From Vreelandella aquamarina (GTDB taxonomy: Bacteria > Pseudomonadota > Gammaproteobacteria > Pseudomonadales > Halomonadaceae), in assembly GCF_020075495.1 (NCBI RefSeq), contig NZ_JABYQT010000012.1:1-64000 (forward strand): a stretch of DNA of 64,000 nucleotides, read 5' to 3'. The position numbers and the translations under genes were made by a program. How positions within the stretch are numbered: position 1 is the first letter of the stretch; each line of letters begins with the position of its first letter. Below are positions 7,937 to 17,600 of the stretch, piece by piece. The notes beneath the pieces were generated by a model. The model did not search any database. It saw only the letters and a program-made list of their open reading frames with translations, and had not been told where the DNA came from.

Positions 7937-9070
7937 TTAGTGGCTATGCTCGCCGTGATCGTGATCGTGATCGTGATCGTGATCGTGATCGTGATCGTGG
8001 CCATGTTCATGACCGTGATCGGCGTGGCCGTGGTCATCGTGACCGGGCTCGGCCAGAGCGTCGTGCAGCATCTTGGCGTTGTGGTGCATCATGCCCAGAT
8101 AGGTGCTGGCTTCGCCTTCAGAGGCCAGCGCATCGGCATACAGCGTGCCGGCAATCGGCAGGCCCGTCTCTTCGGAGAGCTGCTCGATGACCGCCGGGTT
8201 GGTCATGTTTTCATGAAACAGCGCCTGAACGTTCTGGTCGTTGATCACATCCACCAGCTCGGCCATGCTGGCGCCGCTCGGCTCCACTTCGGTAGAAAGC
8301 CCTACGGGGGAAAGAAAACGAATGCCGTAGGCGTTGGCGAAGTAGCCAAACGAATCATGGCCGGTGATCACGCTGGTCGAGGCCGGGATCTCGCTGACCA
8401 GCTCACGGATCTGAGCGTCCGTTTCAGCCATTTCCGCCAGGTAGCGCTCTGCATTGGCCCGGTACTCATCGGCATGGTCTTCATCGGCGGCTATCAGCCC
8501 ATCGCGAATGTTGGCGATATAGACCCGCGCCTGGGCCATATCCTGCCAGGCGTGAGGATCGAACTCGCCATGAACATGATCGTGCCCGTGGTCATGTCCG
8601 TGGGCATGATCATGTTCGTGATGATGGTCATGCCCGTGATCGTGATCGTGGTCATGTCCATGGCCGTGATCATGCCCGTGGCCGTGGTCATGCCCGTGAC
8701 CATGATCGTGGCTATGACCTGCATAGGAAAGCGTATCGATGCCGTCGGTCGCGGTGATCAGCGAGCCCCGGTAGTCGCTGGATTCGATCAAGCGCTCCAT
8801 CCAGCCTTCAAACAGCAGGCCGTTGAACACCACCAGGTCAGCACCCGCCAGGGCACGGGCATCGCCAGGGCGAGGGGAGTAGACATGCGAGTCGCCATCG
8901 GGGCCGACCAGTGAGGTAACGTCCACATGCTCGCCGCCTACGTTCTCGACCATATCGGCCAGGATCGAAAAGCTCGTCACTACCTGGACGCGCTCGGCCG
9001 CCATGGCCGCCGGCAGTGCCAGCATTGCGGAAACGCCGACCAGCATGCGTGAAGATAACCGTAAAGACAT
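7937..9070 (-). CDS. znuA: zinc ABC transporter substrate-binding protein ZnuA
   Basis: A 377-residue periplasmic cluster A-I metal-binding protein: signal peptide at residues 1-24 (ending PAAMAAE), then VVTSFSILADMVENVGG. A long His/Asp-rich loop (about 55 residues) follows the first lobe, a hallmark of zinc-specific members. Ligand-bearing motifs are GDSHVYSPRPGD, GEFDPHAWQDM and VITGHDSFGYFA. A second, purely Asp-His tail closes the protein, which is unusual; the DNA there is a perfect hexamer repeat. The start at 9070 gives the signal peptide, while the open frame continuing to 9484 overlaps znuB and is discarded. Last gene of the small ORF-znuC-znuB-znuA operon under a Zur box. Confidence 0.95.
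   Translation of the reverse strand: MSLRLSSRMLVGVSAMLALPAAMAAERVQVVTSFSILADMVENVGGEHVDVTSLVGPDGDSHVYSPRPGDARALAGADLVVFNGLLFEGWMERLIESSDYRGSLITATDGIDTLSYAGHSHDHGHGHDHGHGHDHGHGHDHDHDHGHDHHHEHDHAHGHDHGHDHVHGEFDPHAWQDMAQARVYIANIRDGLIAADEDHADEYRANAERYLAEMAETDAQIRELVSEIPASTSVITGHDSFGYFANAYGIRFLSPVGLSTEVEPSGASMAELVDVINDQNVQALFHENMTNPAVIEQLSEETGLPIAGTLYADALASEGEASTYLGMMHHNAKMLHDALAEPGHDDHGHADHGHEHGHDHDHDHDHDHDHDHGEHSH
7955..7996. repeat. perfect hexanucleotide repeat (GTGATC)x7 in znuA
   Basis: Seven uninterrupted copies of GTGATC encode an alternating Asp-His tail near the C-terminus of ZnuA on the minus strand. Because the unit is six bases, gain or loss of copies would keep the frame and change only the number of Asp-His pairs. 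Confidence 0.95.
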
Positions 9071-9093
9071 ACCTACTCCTGTGTGATGGTGTG

Positions 9094-9984
9094 CTACATG
9101 GACGTCTCGGCGCTGAGCGGGGCTGTCTTGCGCCGCAATCTGGCCGCCAGGCTGTGATAACGCCCGAACAGTGCCGAGAAGAAGTAACCCGCGCCGGCCA
9201 GCAAGATGATGCTCGGCCCCGAGGGGATATCGAGATGAAACGAGAGCAGCAGGCCCCCGGTGCTGGCGGTCATGGCGAGTACCACGGCAATCCCCATCAA
9301 GCCTTCCAGCCGCTTGCTCCAGAACCGCGCCGCGGTGGCCGGCAGCATCATCAGACCCACCGCCATCAGTGTCCCGAGTGTCTGGAAACCGGCGGTCAGG
9401 TTGAGCACCAGCAACCCCAGGAATACGCTGTGAACCCAGCCGTTGCGCCGGCTCTGGCCGCGCAGAAACAGCGGGTCCAGGCATTCCACCACCAGCGCGC
9501 GGAAAATCACCGCCAGAATGACCACGATCAACGTGCTGATGCCGGCAATCAGCGCCAGTGCCGTCGAGTTGACCGCCAGGATCGAGCCGAACAGCACGTG
9601 GGTCAGGTCAACGCTGCTGCCACCCACGGAGATCAGCATGACCCCCGCGGCCAGCGAAATAATGAAAAAACTCGCCATGGCGGCATCTTCACGCTGGCCG
9701 CCCATCTTCGAGACGGCCCCGGCCAGCAGGGCCACCATCAGCCCGAACATCACCCCGCCAATACTCATCACCGGCAGCGAAAAGCCCGCCAGCAGAAAGC
9801 CGATGGCGACCCCCGGCAGGATGGCGTGAGCCATGGCATCGCCAATCAGGCTCATGCCGCGCAGCACCAGAAACACCCCCAGCGGTGGCGCGGCCAGTGA
9901 AAGTGCCAGGCCGCCCACCACCGCGCGGCGCATGAAGCCATAATCGAAGGGGGCAACAAACCACGCGTTAAGCAATTCCAGCAT
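9094..9984 (-). CDS. znuB: zinc ABC transporter permease ZnuB
   Basis: A 296-residue ABC-3 family permease with about eight hydrophobic segments. The conserved family stretch RGMSLIGDAMAHAILPGVAIGFLLAG near the N-terminus and TLGTLMAVGLMMLPATAARFW toward the C-terminus fit metal-transport permeases. It moves zinc across the inner membrane with ZnuC and ZnuA. The gene overlaps znuC by 17 bp and ends 23 bp before znuA, as expected for one transcript. Confidence 0.92.
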   Translation of the reverse strand: MLELLNAWFVAPFDYGFMRRAVVGGLALSLAAPPLGVFLVLRGMSLIGDAMAHAILPGVAIGFLLAGFSLPVMSIGGVMFGLMVALLAGAVSKMGGQREDAAMASFFIISLAAGVMLISVGGSSVDLTHVLFGSILAVNSTALALIAGISTLIVVILAVIFRALVVECLDPLFLRGQSRRNGWVHSVFLGLLVLNLTAGFQTLGTLMAVGLMMLPATAARFWSKRLEGLMGIAVVLAMTASTGGLLLSFHLDIPSGPSIILLAGAGYFFSALFGRYHSLAARLRRKTAPLSAETSM

Positions 9985-10702
9985 GGTGGCCTCCCAGGGT
10001 AAAAGGCACCGCCTGGGCGGGCGCCTGCTGCTGGGTCAGCGCCGCGGGCGCCATCCAGCGGGCATGGCCGCCGTTCAGCATCAGCACTTCATCCGCCAGG
10101 CGCTGCAGGTGGTCCATATCGTGCAGCACCACGATGATGGTGGTGCCGTCATCGGCCATCTGGCGCAGGATGCGGATCAGGATATCCACCGTGTCGCTAT
10201 CCACATTGGCGAACGGTTCATCCAGCAGCAAAAGCTCTGCTTCCTGCATCAGGGTGCGGCCAATCAACGCGCGCTGGCGCTGCCCCCCGGAAAGCTCGCC
10301 CAGCGGGCGGTGGGCCAGGTGTGAAATGCCCAGGCGCGCCATGATGTCTCGGCCCTTGCGGTAGTGCGCCGCGCAGTAACCTTTCAGCGCCCCGTGGCTT
10401 GGCCAACTGCCGGTCATGACCAACTCTTCCACGCTCATGGGGAAGGTGAGATCCAGCGCCAGCTGCTGGGGCAGCCAGGCGCGGCGCTCGGAAGGCACGC
10501 GGCAGGTCACCTTGCCGTTTACCGGGCGAAGCTCGCCCATGATGGCCTGAATCAGCGTGCTCTTGCCCGCCCCGTTGGCGCCAATCAAGGCAGTGATCGC
10601 GTGGGGCTTGATGTCGCCATCCACATGCTCCAGCACCGTACGATGCCCCTGCGCCAGATGCAGGTTTTCAAGCTGCAAGGGCGGTAGCTCGCGCGGATTC
10701 AT
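9968..10702 (-). CDS. znuC: zinc ABC transporter ATPase ZnuC
   Basis: A 244-residue ABC ATPase with Walker A GANGAGKST, signature LSGGQRQR, Walker B LLLLDEPF and the H-loop VLHDMDHL. The start at 10702 is chosen because it follows a GGTGG and its ATG overlaps the TGA of the small upstream gene (ATGA). An extension to 10810 would simply read the upstream gene in another frame. It energises ZnuB. Overlap with znuB is 17 bp. The metal specificity comes from the operon context (His-rich ZnuA, Zur box), not from the ATPase itself. Confidence 0.93.
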   Translation of the reverse strand: MNPRELPPLQLENLHLAQGHRTVLEHVDGDIKPHAITALIGANGAGKSTLIQAIMGELRPVNGKVTCRVPSERRAWLPQQLALDLTFPMSVEELVMTGSWPSHGALKGYCAAHYRKGRDIMARLGISHLAHRPLGELSGGQRQRALIGRTLMQEAELLLLDEPFANVDSDTVDILIRILRQMADDGTTIIVVLHDMDHLQRLADEVLMLNGGHARWMAPAALTQQQAPAQAVPFTLGGHHAGIA

Positions 10703-10848
10703 GGCGTCCACCCGCTTGCCCAGGCCACCAGGGCCCAGAGTACTAAAAGCGGCAGTGCCACAAATACCAGCCGTTTGGTGGCCGACAAGGACATCAGGGA
10801 GAAGTGGCAAGGCCCTTCCCGGTTATGTCGGTGCGGGTGATGACTCAC
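10699..10848 (-). CDS. small His-rich single-span membrane protein, first gene of the znu operon
   Basis: A 49-residue reading frame with a GTG start at 10848. The N-terminus MSHHPHRHNREGPCH carries six histidines and a cysteine in the first 15 residues, then a basic stretch (SATKR) and one membrane segment (about residues 27-46, LVFVALPLLVLWALVAWASG). Its TGA overlaps the znuC ATG, implying translational coupling, and it is the first frame after the Zur box 26 bp upstream. These points make a real coding gene likely despite its size. I know no family for it. A metal-handling accessory to the transporter is an inference. Other possibilities are a leader peptide or a chance frame. Confidence 0.65.
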   Translation of the reverse strand: MSHHPHRHNREGPCHFSLMSLSATKRLVFVALPLLVLWALVAWASGWTP

Positions 10849-10874
10849 GGTGTATCCTCTCAACAATAGAATAA

Positions 10875-10887
10875 GTTATAACATAAC
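10875..10887 (-). promoter_or_regulatory. Zur operator upstream of the znu operon
   Basis: GTTATAACATAAC is a perfect inverted repeat (GTTAT-3-ATAAC) that matches the core of the gammaproteobacterial Zur box (GTTATANTATAAC type) with one base difference in the centre. It lies 26 bp before the GTG of the first operon gene, within reach of the promoter. Zinc-loaded Zur bound here would repress the operon. Confidence 0.85.
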
Positions 10888-10921
10888 ATCTGGAGATGCC
10901 AAAAAATTGCTGAATATTTTA

Positions 10922-10954
10922 CTCGCTTACTGGCGGGTGGCAATCGTAAGCGAG
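10922..10954 (-). terminator. probable terminator after the PilZ/HD gene
   Basis: A 9-bp perfect inverted repeat (arms 10922-10930 and 10946-10954) lies 24 bp after the stop of the PilZ/HD gene on the minus strand. The tract beyond it is A/T-rich but not a clean T-run. It would insulate the znu promoter from upstream transcription. Confidence 0.55.
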
Positions 10955-10978
10955 CTAATCACCTGGCGAAAGCGTTTT

Positions 10979-12700
10979 TCATAGCCCGTATTGCTCCGGC
11001 TGTACCGACTCGACCAGGCGGCCCAACTGATCAAAATCCACGCGGTTGATTTCGTCATCGTAAAATATGCCTTCGCGACGGGTATTGCGCACCACGCGCA
11101 CCCGGCAGGGCTGGCCGCGCTCATCCAGTGCCAGCACCCAGGCCAGGTAACCATGGGAGAAGCGCACCAGGCTGCCCAACGGATAGAAACCGTGACGCTG
11201 CACGTAGCGAGTGACCCAGTGGCGGTCAAAACGCGTTGGGCGGTTATAGAGATAGCGGTACGCCTTCACGGCATTCAGCGCTGGCCGGTCGGCTCTGGAG
11301 CGCGTCATGGCATCAATCACATCAATCACCGCGGCCAGCCGGACTACTGGCGAGAGCGCCTCACCCGTCACGCCGCGTGGATAGCCGGAGCCATCCAGCC
11401 GTTCGTTAATACCGCCGATAATATCGTGCTCCAGCGTATCAAGCGGGTAGTTGGCTCGTTTAAGAGCGGCCAGCAGGACATCTACATGATTACGCAGACG
11501 AAGACGCTGAGCATCGCTCATCTCGCTTTCCAGCGAAGGCAGCGCCTCATCAATCAGCATCGCCTTGCCAAGATCATGAATCAGCGCTGCACGAACGGCG
11601 CGGTGAGTATCTGCGGCAAGCGCAGGTTCGGCCAGCATCAGGTCTGCCAGCCGGCCCGCCACGTTGAGCGAGTGCTGCATCCACTGAGGTTCATTGGACA
11701 GGCAGGCAAGATCGTAAAAGAAGGTTTGGCGCCCTTTTCCCAGTAGCTTTATCAACTGGTTGGCGTTGCGCTCCAGGCGCTCTATTGGCAAGGGGCGGTC
11801 GTTTTGCAGGGCCAGCAGGAACAGGTGCTGGTTGCGGGCAATGTTGCGCAGTGTTTTCAGCCCGCTGGCGATACGTTGTGGCTGCCGTTTGGCCGCCTTG
11901 CGGCGCGGGCGGCGGTCAGCGCTGGTATAAAGCGGCGTAGGCGCTGCCAGTCTCGACCCTTCCCCCGAACGCCAGGCGATCTCCCGCTCGGTGGAGGACA
12001 CCAGGTGGGCCAGTTGGCGCTGGCGAGAGCGATCTAGATGACTAAAGGCAAGACCCACCGCCGCCTGATCGCTACGCGGCACCGGGGTGATATGGCACAC
12101 CGAGGCCGCAATGCGAAAGCGCTCCCCGCTGGGAAAGGTAAGCGTCACCTCAGGCAGTGCCTGGGCTTCGCTCAGCGACGCGCAGTCGGCAAGTGGCAAA
12201 CCCACCAGGCAGCCGCCGCTTGAAATATCACGCAAGGTGGCCGTCATGGGCGGCTGGTGTACATAGCGGGTTATCGCAACGCTGACCGCCATGTCCTTGC
12301 GCAGGGTGATACGCGCGCTCTGGCGCCGGGCGGCGGCCATCAGGCGCCGGGGGAGCGCGCAGCGCAACTGCAGGTCATCACCGAAGCGCTCGGCTTCCAG
12401 CACACGTATGGACTCGAAGCGCAGCGCCTGATCGTTCTCGGCACGCAGTACCAAGCGTTGATCGCCAAGCATAAGGGCATCCAGGCTGCCGGCATCGGTT
12501 ACCACCAGCGAAAGCTCGCCCGCGGCCGGGTCGAGTCGGTCGAGATGCACCGGATAATCGAACGCTGCCTGGGGTATCTGATCATGAAGTGATACGGTCA
12601 GCGCATCGCAGCGATCATCCAGGTTGATCAATACATCGGTAATACGACGCGCGTCATCCACCACCACGCTGTCGTCCTTCGCTGATAGTAGCGTTTCCAT
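10979..12700 (-). CDS. PilZ and HD-GYP-like signalling protein
   Basis: A 573-residue cytoplasmic protein. Residues ~1-235 hold an N-terminal PilZN-like region and a PilZ domain with RQSAR (126-130) and DISSGG (158-163), the two c-di-GMP-binding motifs. Residues ~340-545 form an HD domain with HDLGK at 375-379 and NERLDGSGYP at 432-441. In canonical HD-GYP phosphodiesterases this second motif is HHExxDGxGYP; here the two histidines are Ile-Asn while Glu and DGxGYP are kept, so catalytic status is uncertain. The combination suggests c-di-GMP binding coupled to a phosphodiesterase-type output. A similar domain set is known in some marine and halophilic bacteria. No partner gene is adjacent. Confidence 0.8.
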   Translation of the reverse strand: METLLSAKDDSVVVDDARRITDVLINLDDRCDALTVSLHDQIPQAAFDYPVHLDRLDPAAGELSLVVTDAGSLDALMLGDQRLVLRAENDQALRFESIRVLEAERFGDDLQLRCALPRRLMAAARRQSARITLRKDMAVSVAITRYVHQPPMTATLRDISSGGCLVGLPLADCASLSEAQALPEVTLTFPSGERFRIAASVCHITPVPRSDQAAVGLAFSHLDRSRQRQLAHLVSSTEREIAWRSGEGSRLAAPTPLYTSADRRPRRKAAKRQPQRIASGLKTLRNIARNQHLFLLALQNDRPLPIERLERNANQLIKLLGKGRQTFFYDLACLSNEPQWMQHSLNVAGRLADLMLAEPALAADTHRAVRAALIHDLGKAMLIDEALPSLESEMSDAQRLRLRNHVDVLLAALKRANYPLDTLEHDIIGGINERLDGSGYPRGVTGEALSPVVRLAAVIDVIDAMTRSRADRPALNAVKAYRYLYNRPTRFDRHWVTRYVQRHGFYPLGSLVRFSHGYLAWVLALDERGQPCRVRVVRNTRREGIFYDDEINRVDFDQLGRLVESVQPEQYGL

Positions 12701-12818
12701 CGACGCCTCGTTATTGATTATTTTATCCAGCCATTATCCGCAGCCCGCCTTGCCCTGCCAACGCGGCAGATTGGCGCAAATAGCGTGCCTTTCCCTGCAT
12801 GAAGTGCAGGTGGACGTA

Positions 12819-13472
12819 TCAGTAACGCCAGGTAGCGCCCAACTGCTGGGGTGACACCATCAGTGCGTATTCCCCCGGAATGGTGACCGGCCCCAGCGAC
12901 AGGTTGGCGGGCTGGAAGCGGTTGATGGCGGACGAGGCCTGGTTCGGCTGAGTCCAGATCTGCAGCTCGTTGACCAGCATGCCGGTTGCAAAGTTGATCG
13001 CCGCATCATCACCACGTCCATCGGCGGCAATTACCGCCCCCGCTACTCCGTTCACCACCAGCGAGCCTACCCGAGCACCCAGGCCGCGGCGCTCGCGTTC
13101 GGCCTGGGCAAGCTCCAGCCCCAGCGCCTGCACACCGCTGATATCACCACTGGCCTTCAGGCGCTCATATTCCGCAAGCGCGGCCGGGTGTGGCTGGCGG
13201 TCCATCAGCATGCCGCCCAACGCCAGCGCCGATTTCACCACCCCTACCCGGGCATCAAAGCGGTCGTCGCGGTCGCTTGCCTCGCTCGACTGGTAGGCAT
13301 TCACGGCAAGGCTCGTGCCATAAATCCCCGTCCAGCCCCACTGCCACACATTGGCCTGACGCGCCCCGCTCTCGAACACATCGTCGTATTTTGCCCACTC
13401 ATTCCCGGTCTGGGCCTGGGCCGGCAGCACCACCGCGCACAGCAGTATGCACAGCAAAGGGTGTAAACGCAT
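12819..13472 (-). CDS. secreted protein of unknown function
   Basis: A 217-residue protein with a signal peptide (MRLHPLLCILLCAVVLPAQAQ). The ATG at 13472 is chosen because AGGA lies about 10 bases upstream; an ATG three codons earlier has no such site. The mature part is alanine/glycine-rich with a short hydrophobic stretch near GSLVVNGVAGAVIAADG, and I recognise no domain. It is transcribed away from the cas operon and shares the 151-bp region upstream of cas1, but nothing ties it functionally to CRISPR. Periplasmic or envelope location is likely. Confidence 0.7.
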   Translation of the reverse strand: MRLHPLLCILLCAVVLPAQAQTGNEWAKYDDVFESGARQANVWQWGWTGIYGTSLAVNAYQSSEASDRDDRFDARVGVVKSALALGGMLMDRQPHPAALAEYERLKASGDISGVQALGLELAQAERERRGLGARVGSLVVNGVAGAVIAADGRGDDAAINFATGMLVNELQIWTQPNQASSAINRFQPANLSLGPVTIPGEYALMVSPQQLGATWRY

Positions 13473-13623
13473 GAGCAACATCCTGTCATCAAGGGAAAGT
13501 GATGTTAAGCGTAGCATGCAAATGGAAGAGGGCTGCCCGGCAGGTGAAGATCTAAGTAGAACTAAGGTTGATGGTGTTCGAAGGGCAAGAATGATTAGAT
13601 GAAGAAAAAAAGGGGAACAGGCA

Positions 13624-14610
13624 GTGGACGATTTTTCACCATCGGATTTAAAAACCATCCTGCACTCGAAACGCGCGAACCTTTACTACCTGCAGCACTG
13701 CCGCGTACTGGTCAACGGCGGACGGGTCGAGTACGTCACCGACGAAGGCAGCAAGTCGCGCTACTGGAATATCCCTATTGCCAATACCACCTCGCTGCTG
13801 TTGGGCACCGGCACCTCGATCACCCAGGCCGCCATGCGCGAGCTGGCAAAGGCGGGGGTACTGGTCGGGTTCTGCGGCGGAGGCGGCACGCCGCTGTTCG
13901 CCGCCAATGAGGTGGACGTGGACGTTGCCTGGCTGACCCCGCAAAGCGAATACCGCCCCACCGAGTATCTGCAGTACTGGGTACGTTTCTGGTTCGACGA
14001 TAAAAAGCGCCTAGACGCCGCTCGAGCGTTTCAGCAGGCACGCCTTGCCCGTATAGAGGCACTCTGGACCAGCCGGGTAATGAAGGATACCGGCTTCATG
14101 ATCAACAAGGAGCGCCTGCACGGTGCGCTGGCCCATCACCGCGACGCCATTCATCACGCACCCAGTACGGTGGACCTGCTGACGCTGGAAGCACGCCTGA
14201 CCAAAACGCTTTTCAAGCTGGCGGTCGAGGCCACCGAGTACGGTGATTTCACGCGCGCCAAGCGGGGCGCGGGGATTGATCCCGCCAACCGTTTCCTTGA
14301 TCACGGCAACTACCTGGCTTATGGGCTGGCCGCCACCGCCACCTGGGTGCTGGGCATTCCCCACGGCCTGGCGGTGCTGCACGGCAAGACCCGCCGGGGC
14401 GGGCTGGTGTTCGACGTGGCAGACCTGGTAAAGGATGCGGTAATCCTGCCCCAGGCGTTCATTTCCGCCATGCGCGGCGATGAAGAGCAGGAATTCCGCC
14501 AAGCCTGTATCGAGCGTCTGACGCGCTGTGAGGCGCTCGATTTCATGATCGATACGCTCAAGGACGTGGCGCAGGCACTGGGGCAAGAAGAGGGGAGCGA
14601 TGCGTCATGA
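13624..14610 (+). CDS. cas1: CRISPR integrase Cas1 (type I-F)
   Basis: A 328-residue Cas1 of the I-F subtype, which with Cas2 (here fused to Cas3) inserts new spacers at the leader end of the array. The metal-binding catalytic residues are visible: Glu189 (TLEARLTK), His253 (AVLHGKTRRGG), Asp264 and Asp267 (VFDVADLVKD). The N-terminal beta domain (residues 1-~95) and helical C-terminal domain are complete. The start is GTG at 13624 with AGGGGAA about 7 bases upstream. It is the first gene of the cas operon and overlaps cas2-3 by 4 bp. Confidence 0.97.
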   Translation: MDDFSPSDLKTILHSKRANLYYLQHCRVLVNGGRVEYVTDEGSKSRYWNIPIANTTSLLLGTGTSITQAAMRELAKAGVLVGFCGGGGTPLFAANEVDVDVAWLTPQSEYRPTEYLQYWVRFWFDDKKRLDAARAFQQARLARIEALWTSRVMKDTGFMINKERLHGALAHHRDAIHHAPSTVDLLTLEARLTKTLFKLAVEATEYGDFTRAKRGAGIDPANRFLDHGNYLAYGLAATATWVLGIPHGLAVLHGKTRRGGLVFDVADLVKDAVILPQAFISAMRGDEEQEFRQACIERLTRCEALDFMIDTLKDVAQALGQEEGSDAS

Positions 14611-17600
14611 ACGTGCTGCTGATCTCCCAGTGCAACAAGAATGCGCTGAAAGAGACCCGACGCATTCTCGATCAGTTCGCCGAGCGCCGGGGCAATCGCA
14701 CCTGGCAGACCCCGATCACCCAGGCCGGGCTGGATACGCTGAGAAAGCTCTTGCGCAAGACCGCCCGCAAGAACACCGCCGTGGCCTGCCACTGGATTCG
14801 CGGCCACGACCACAGCGAGCTTATGTGGGTAGTAGGGGACGCCTCGCAGTTCAACATGAAAGGCGCCACACCGACCAATACCACCCGGCGCAATATCCTG
14901 CGTGCCGAGGACGAAAACGACTGGCACAGCGGCCGGTTGATTCACCTGCTGGCCTCGATGGCCGCGCTCTTTCACGACCTGGGCAAGGCAAGCGACGCCT
15001 TTCAGCGTCGACTGCAGGGCAAGCTGGAAGGGCGCAACCGCTACCGCCACGAGTGGGGTTCGCTGCGCCTGCTGGAAGCGTTCGTGGGTGACGATGACGA
15101 TGCGACGTGGCTTGGGCGTCTCGAAACCCTTTCGGACAACGAGGATGCCGCATGGCTGGAAAAGCTGCGCTGCGACGGATTGGCGGACCTGGAACAAGAA
15201 CGGCCCTTCGACCATTTACCGCCTCTGGCCGCGGCGATTGGCTGGCTGATCGTCAGCCACCACCGCCTGCCGGCACTACCCGCTTACGACGATGATGGTG
15301 TGACGCAAAAGTGGTCAGGTGCCAGGGCGCCACTTAATCACGCCAGCCTGCCCACGCTGCCCAGAGACATCACCGCTGCCTGGAACGAACGCGTCGAGGC
15401 GGCCCCGGAAAACGAAGTGGCGCCTTACTGGCGCTTTCCCCATGGCCTGCCGGTCAACGAAAAGCCCTGGCAGGAACGGGCGCAGCGCCTGGTGCGTCAG
15501 CTGGGGGCGCTGAAGAACCCGATCAAGCCGCTGGAATTCCCCTACGTGATGCACCTGGCCCGCATGGCGCTGATGCTGGCGGACCATCACTACTCCAGCC
15601 TGACCGGTGCGGGGCGGCTGGCGGGCCCCTGGAAGAAAACGCTGTATGCCAATACCGCCACGGTCAATAACAAGCGCCAGATGAGCCAGCCGCTGACGGA
15701 GCATCTGTTGGGCGTCACGCGCGCGGTCGGTGAAATCACTCATCGGCTGCCCGATATGGTCAAGGCGATGAGCGGTATCACCGGGCACAAAGGATTCAAG
15801 GCGCGCAGCAAGAATCCGCGTTTTCGCTGGCAGGACAAAGCCTTTGATCTCGCCGTAGGCGTGCGTGACAAAAGCCGCCGTCAGGGCTTTTTCGGTATCA
15901 ACATGGCCTCCACCGGGTGTGGCAAGACGATTGCCAACGGGCGCATCTTCTATGGCCTGAGCGAGCCTGAACTTGGGGCTCGCTTTTCGATTGCGCTGGG
16001 GCTTCGCACGTTGACGCTGCAAACGGGGCAAGCCTACCGGGAGCGGCTGGGGCTCGGCAGCGACGATCTGGCGGTACGCGTGGGCGGGACCGCCAGCCGG
16101 GCACTGTTCGAGCATCAACAGGCGCAGGGCGGCTCGGACTCCCGTGCAGATTTGCTGGACGAACAGAGCCATGTCCACTTCGAAGGCAACGTCGATACGC
16201 ATCCTCTCTTGAGCAAGGCGGTGGCTGACCCTCGTGCGCGCTCGCTGATCTGCGCGCCGATTCTAGTCACCACCATCGATCATCTGATGCCCGCCACCGA
16301 AAGTCTGCGCGGTGGGCATCAAATCGCCCCGATGCTGCGCCTGATGGGAAGCGACTTGGTGCTCGACGAGCCGGACGACTTCGATATCGACGACCTGCCC
16401 GCGCTCACCCGGCTGGTCTACTGGGCGGGCATGCTGGGTTCCCGCGTACTGCTTTCCTCCGCCACGTTACCGCCTGCGCTGGTGCGCGGCCTGTTCGACG
16501 CCTACTGTGAAGGCCGTGGCGAATATCAGCGCCACCGGGGCGAACCGGGTGTTCCCGTCGAGCCGGTCTGCGCCTGGTTCGACGAGCACGGCTGCGCGCA
16601 GGAAAGCTGCGCCGATGGGGTTCGCTTTGAGGCCGCGCATGCTGCGTTCGCCCGCAAGCGTGCCGGCAAACTCGCGGCGCAGCCAGCGCTGCGGCGTGGC
16701 TACGTCGTGCCCCTGGCGGCGCCTTCCTCGCCCGATGACATTGCCGAAGTATTGGCCAGAACGATCATCGATCAGGCCCAAGCGCTGCACGAGGGACACC
16801 ACACCAGCGATCCACGAAGCGGCAAGCGGGTCAGTTTCGGCCTGGTGCGCATGGCCAACATTGCGCCGCTGGTCGCCGTGGCGCAGGCGCTTTACCGCTC
16901 GCAGATTCCCGAGGGAAAGCAGATTCATCTTTGCGTCTATCACTCGCAGTTTCCGCTGCTGCTGCGCTCGCGGCTGGAGGCGCGGCTTGATCGAACGCTG
17001 GACCGCCGTGACGCGCTGAGTGTTTTCGAGCGGCCCGACATTCGTGCGCGACTGAAGGGGGCGACGAACGATCACCTGTTCATCGTGCTGGGCTCGCCCG
17101 TGACCGAAGTAGGGCGCGACCACGATTACGACTGGGCCATCGTCGAGCCTTCCTCCATGCGTTCGATCATTCAGCTCGCCGGGCGCGTTCGCCGGCATCG
17201 GCCAGAGGCCATCGATCAACCCAACATCGCGCTGCTCGATACCAACGTGAAGCACCTGGAAGGAAGGCGGCCCGCCTTCAGCCACCCGGGCTTCGAGACC
17301 GAGCAGTTCTGGCCGCTGAAGGCACACAGGCTGACCGACGTGCTGCGTGAAGGGGAGATCGACCCTATCGACTCCCGCCCACGCCTGACACCCGCCGAGG
17401 TGCTTGAGCCAGCCGGCAAACTGGTCGATCTGGAACACGCGCGGTTGGCCTCGCTGATGGTCGAAGGCGCCGAGCCATCAGGCGCGCCCAGACGGCGCAA
17501 GCGTCGGGGAGAGGCTTCAAGAGTCGATCCTGGTGCATATCTTTTCTATCGCCCCGCCTCGATGACGCTTGGCGCCGCTGCCCAGCAGCACGCGCCATTT

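Noticed and set aside
7780..8037. N-terminal extension of the beta-lactamase frame with an alternating Ile-Thr stretch
   Set aside because: It translates the antisense frame of the znuA hexamer repeat; a proper signal peptide starts at 7779.
7913..8914. 333-codon plus-strand frame opposite znuA
   Set aside because: A shadow of the His/Asp repeats on the other strand with no domain or ribosome-binding site.
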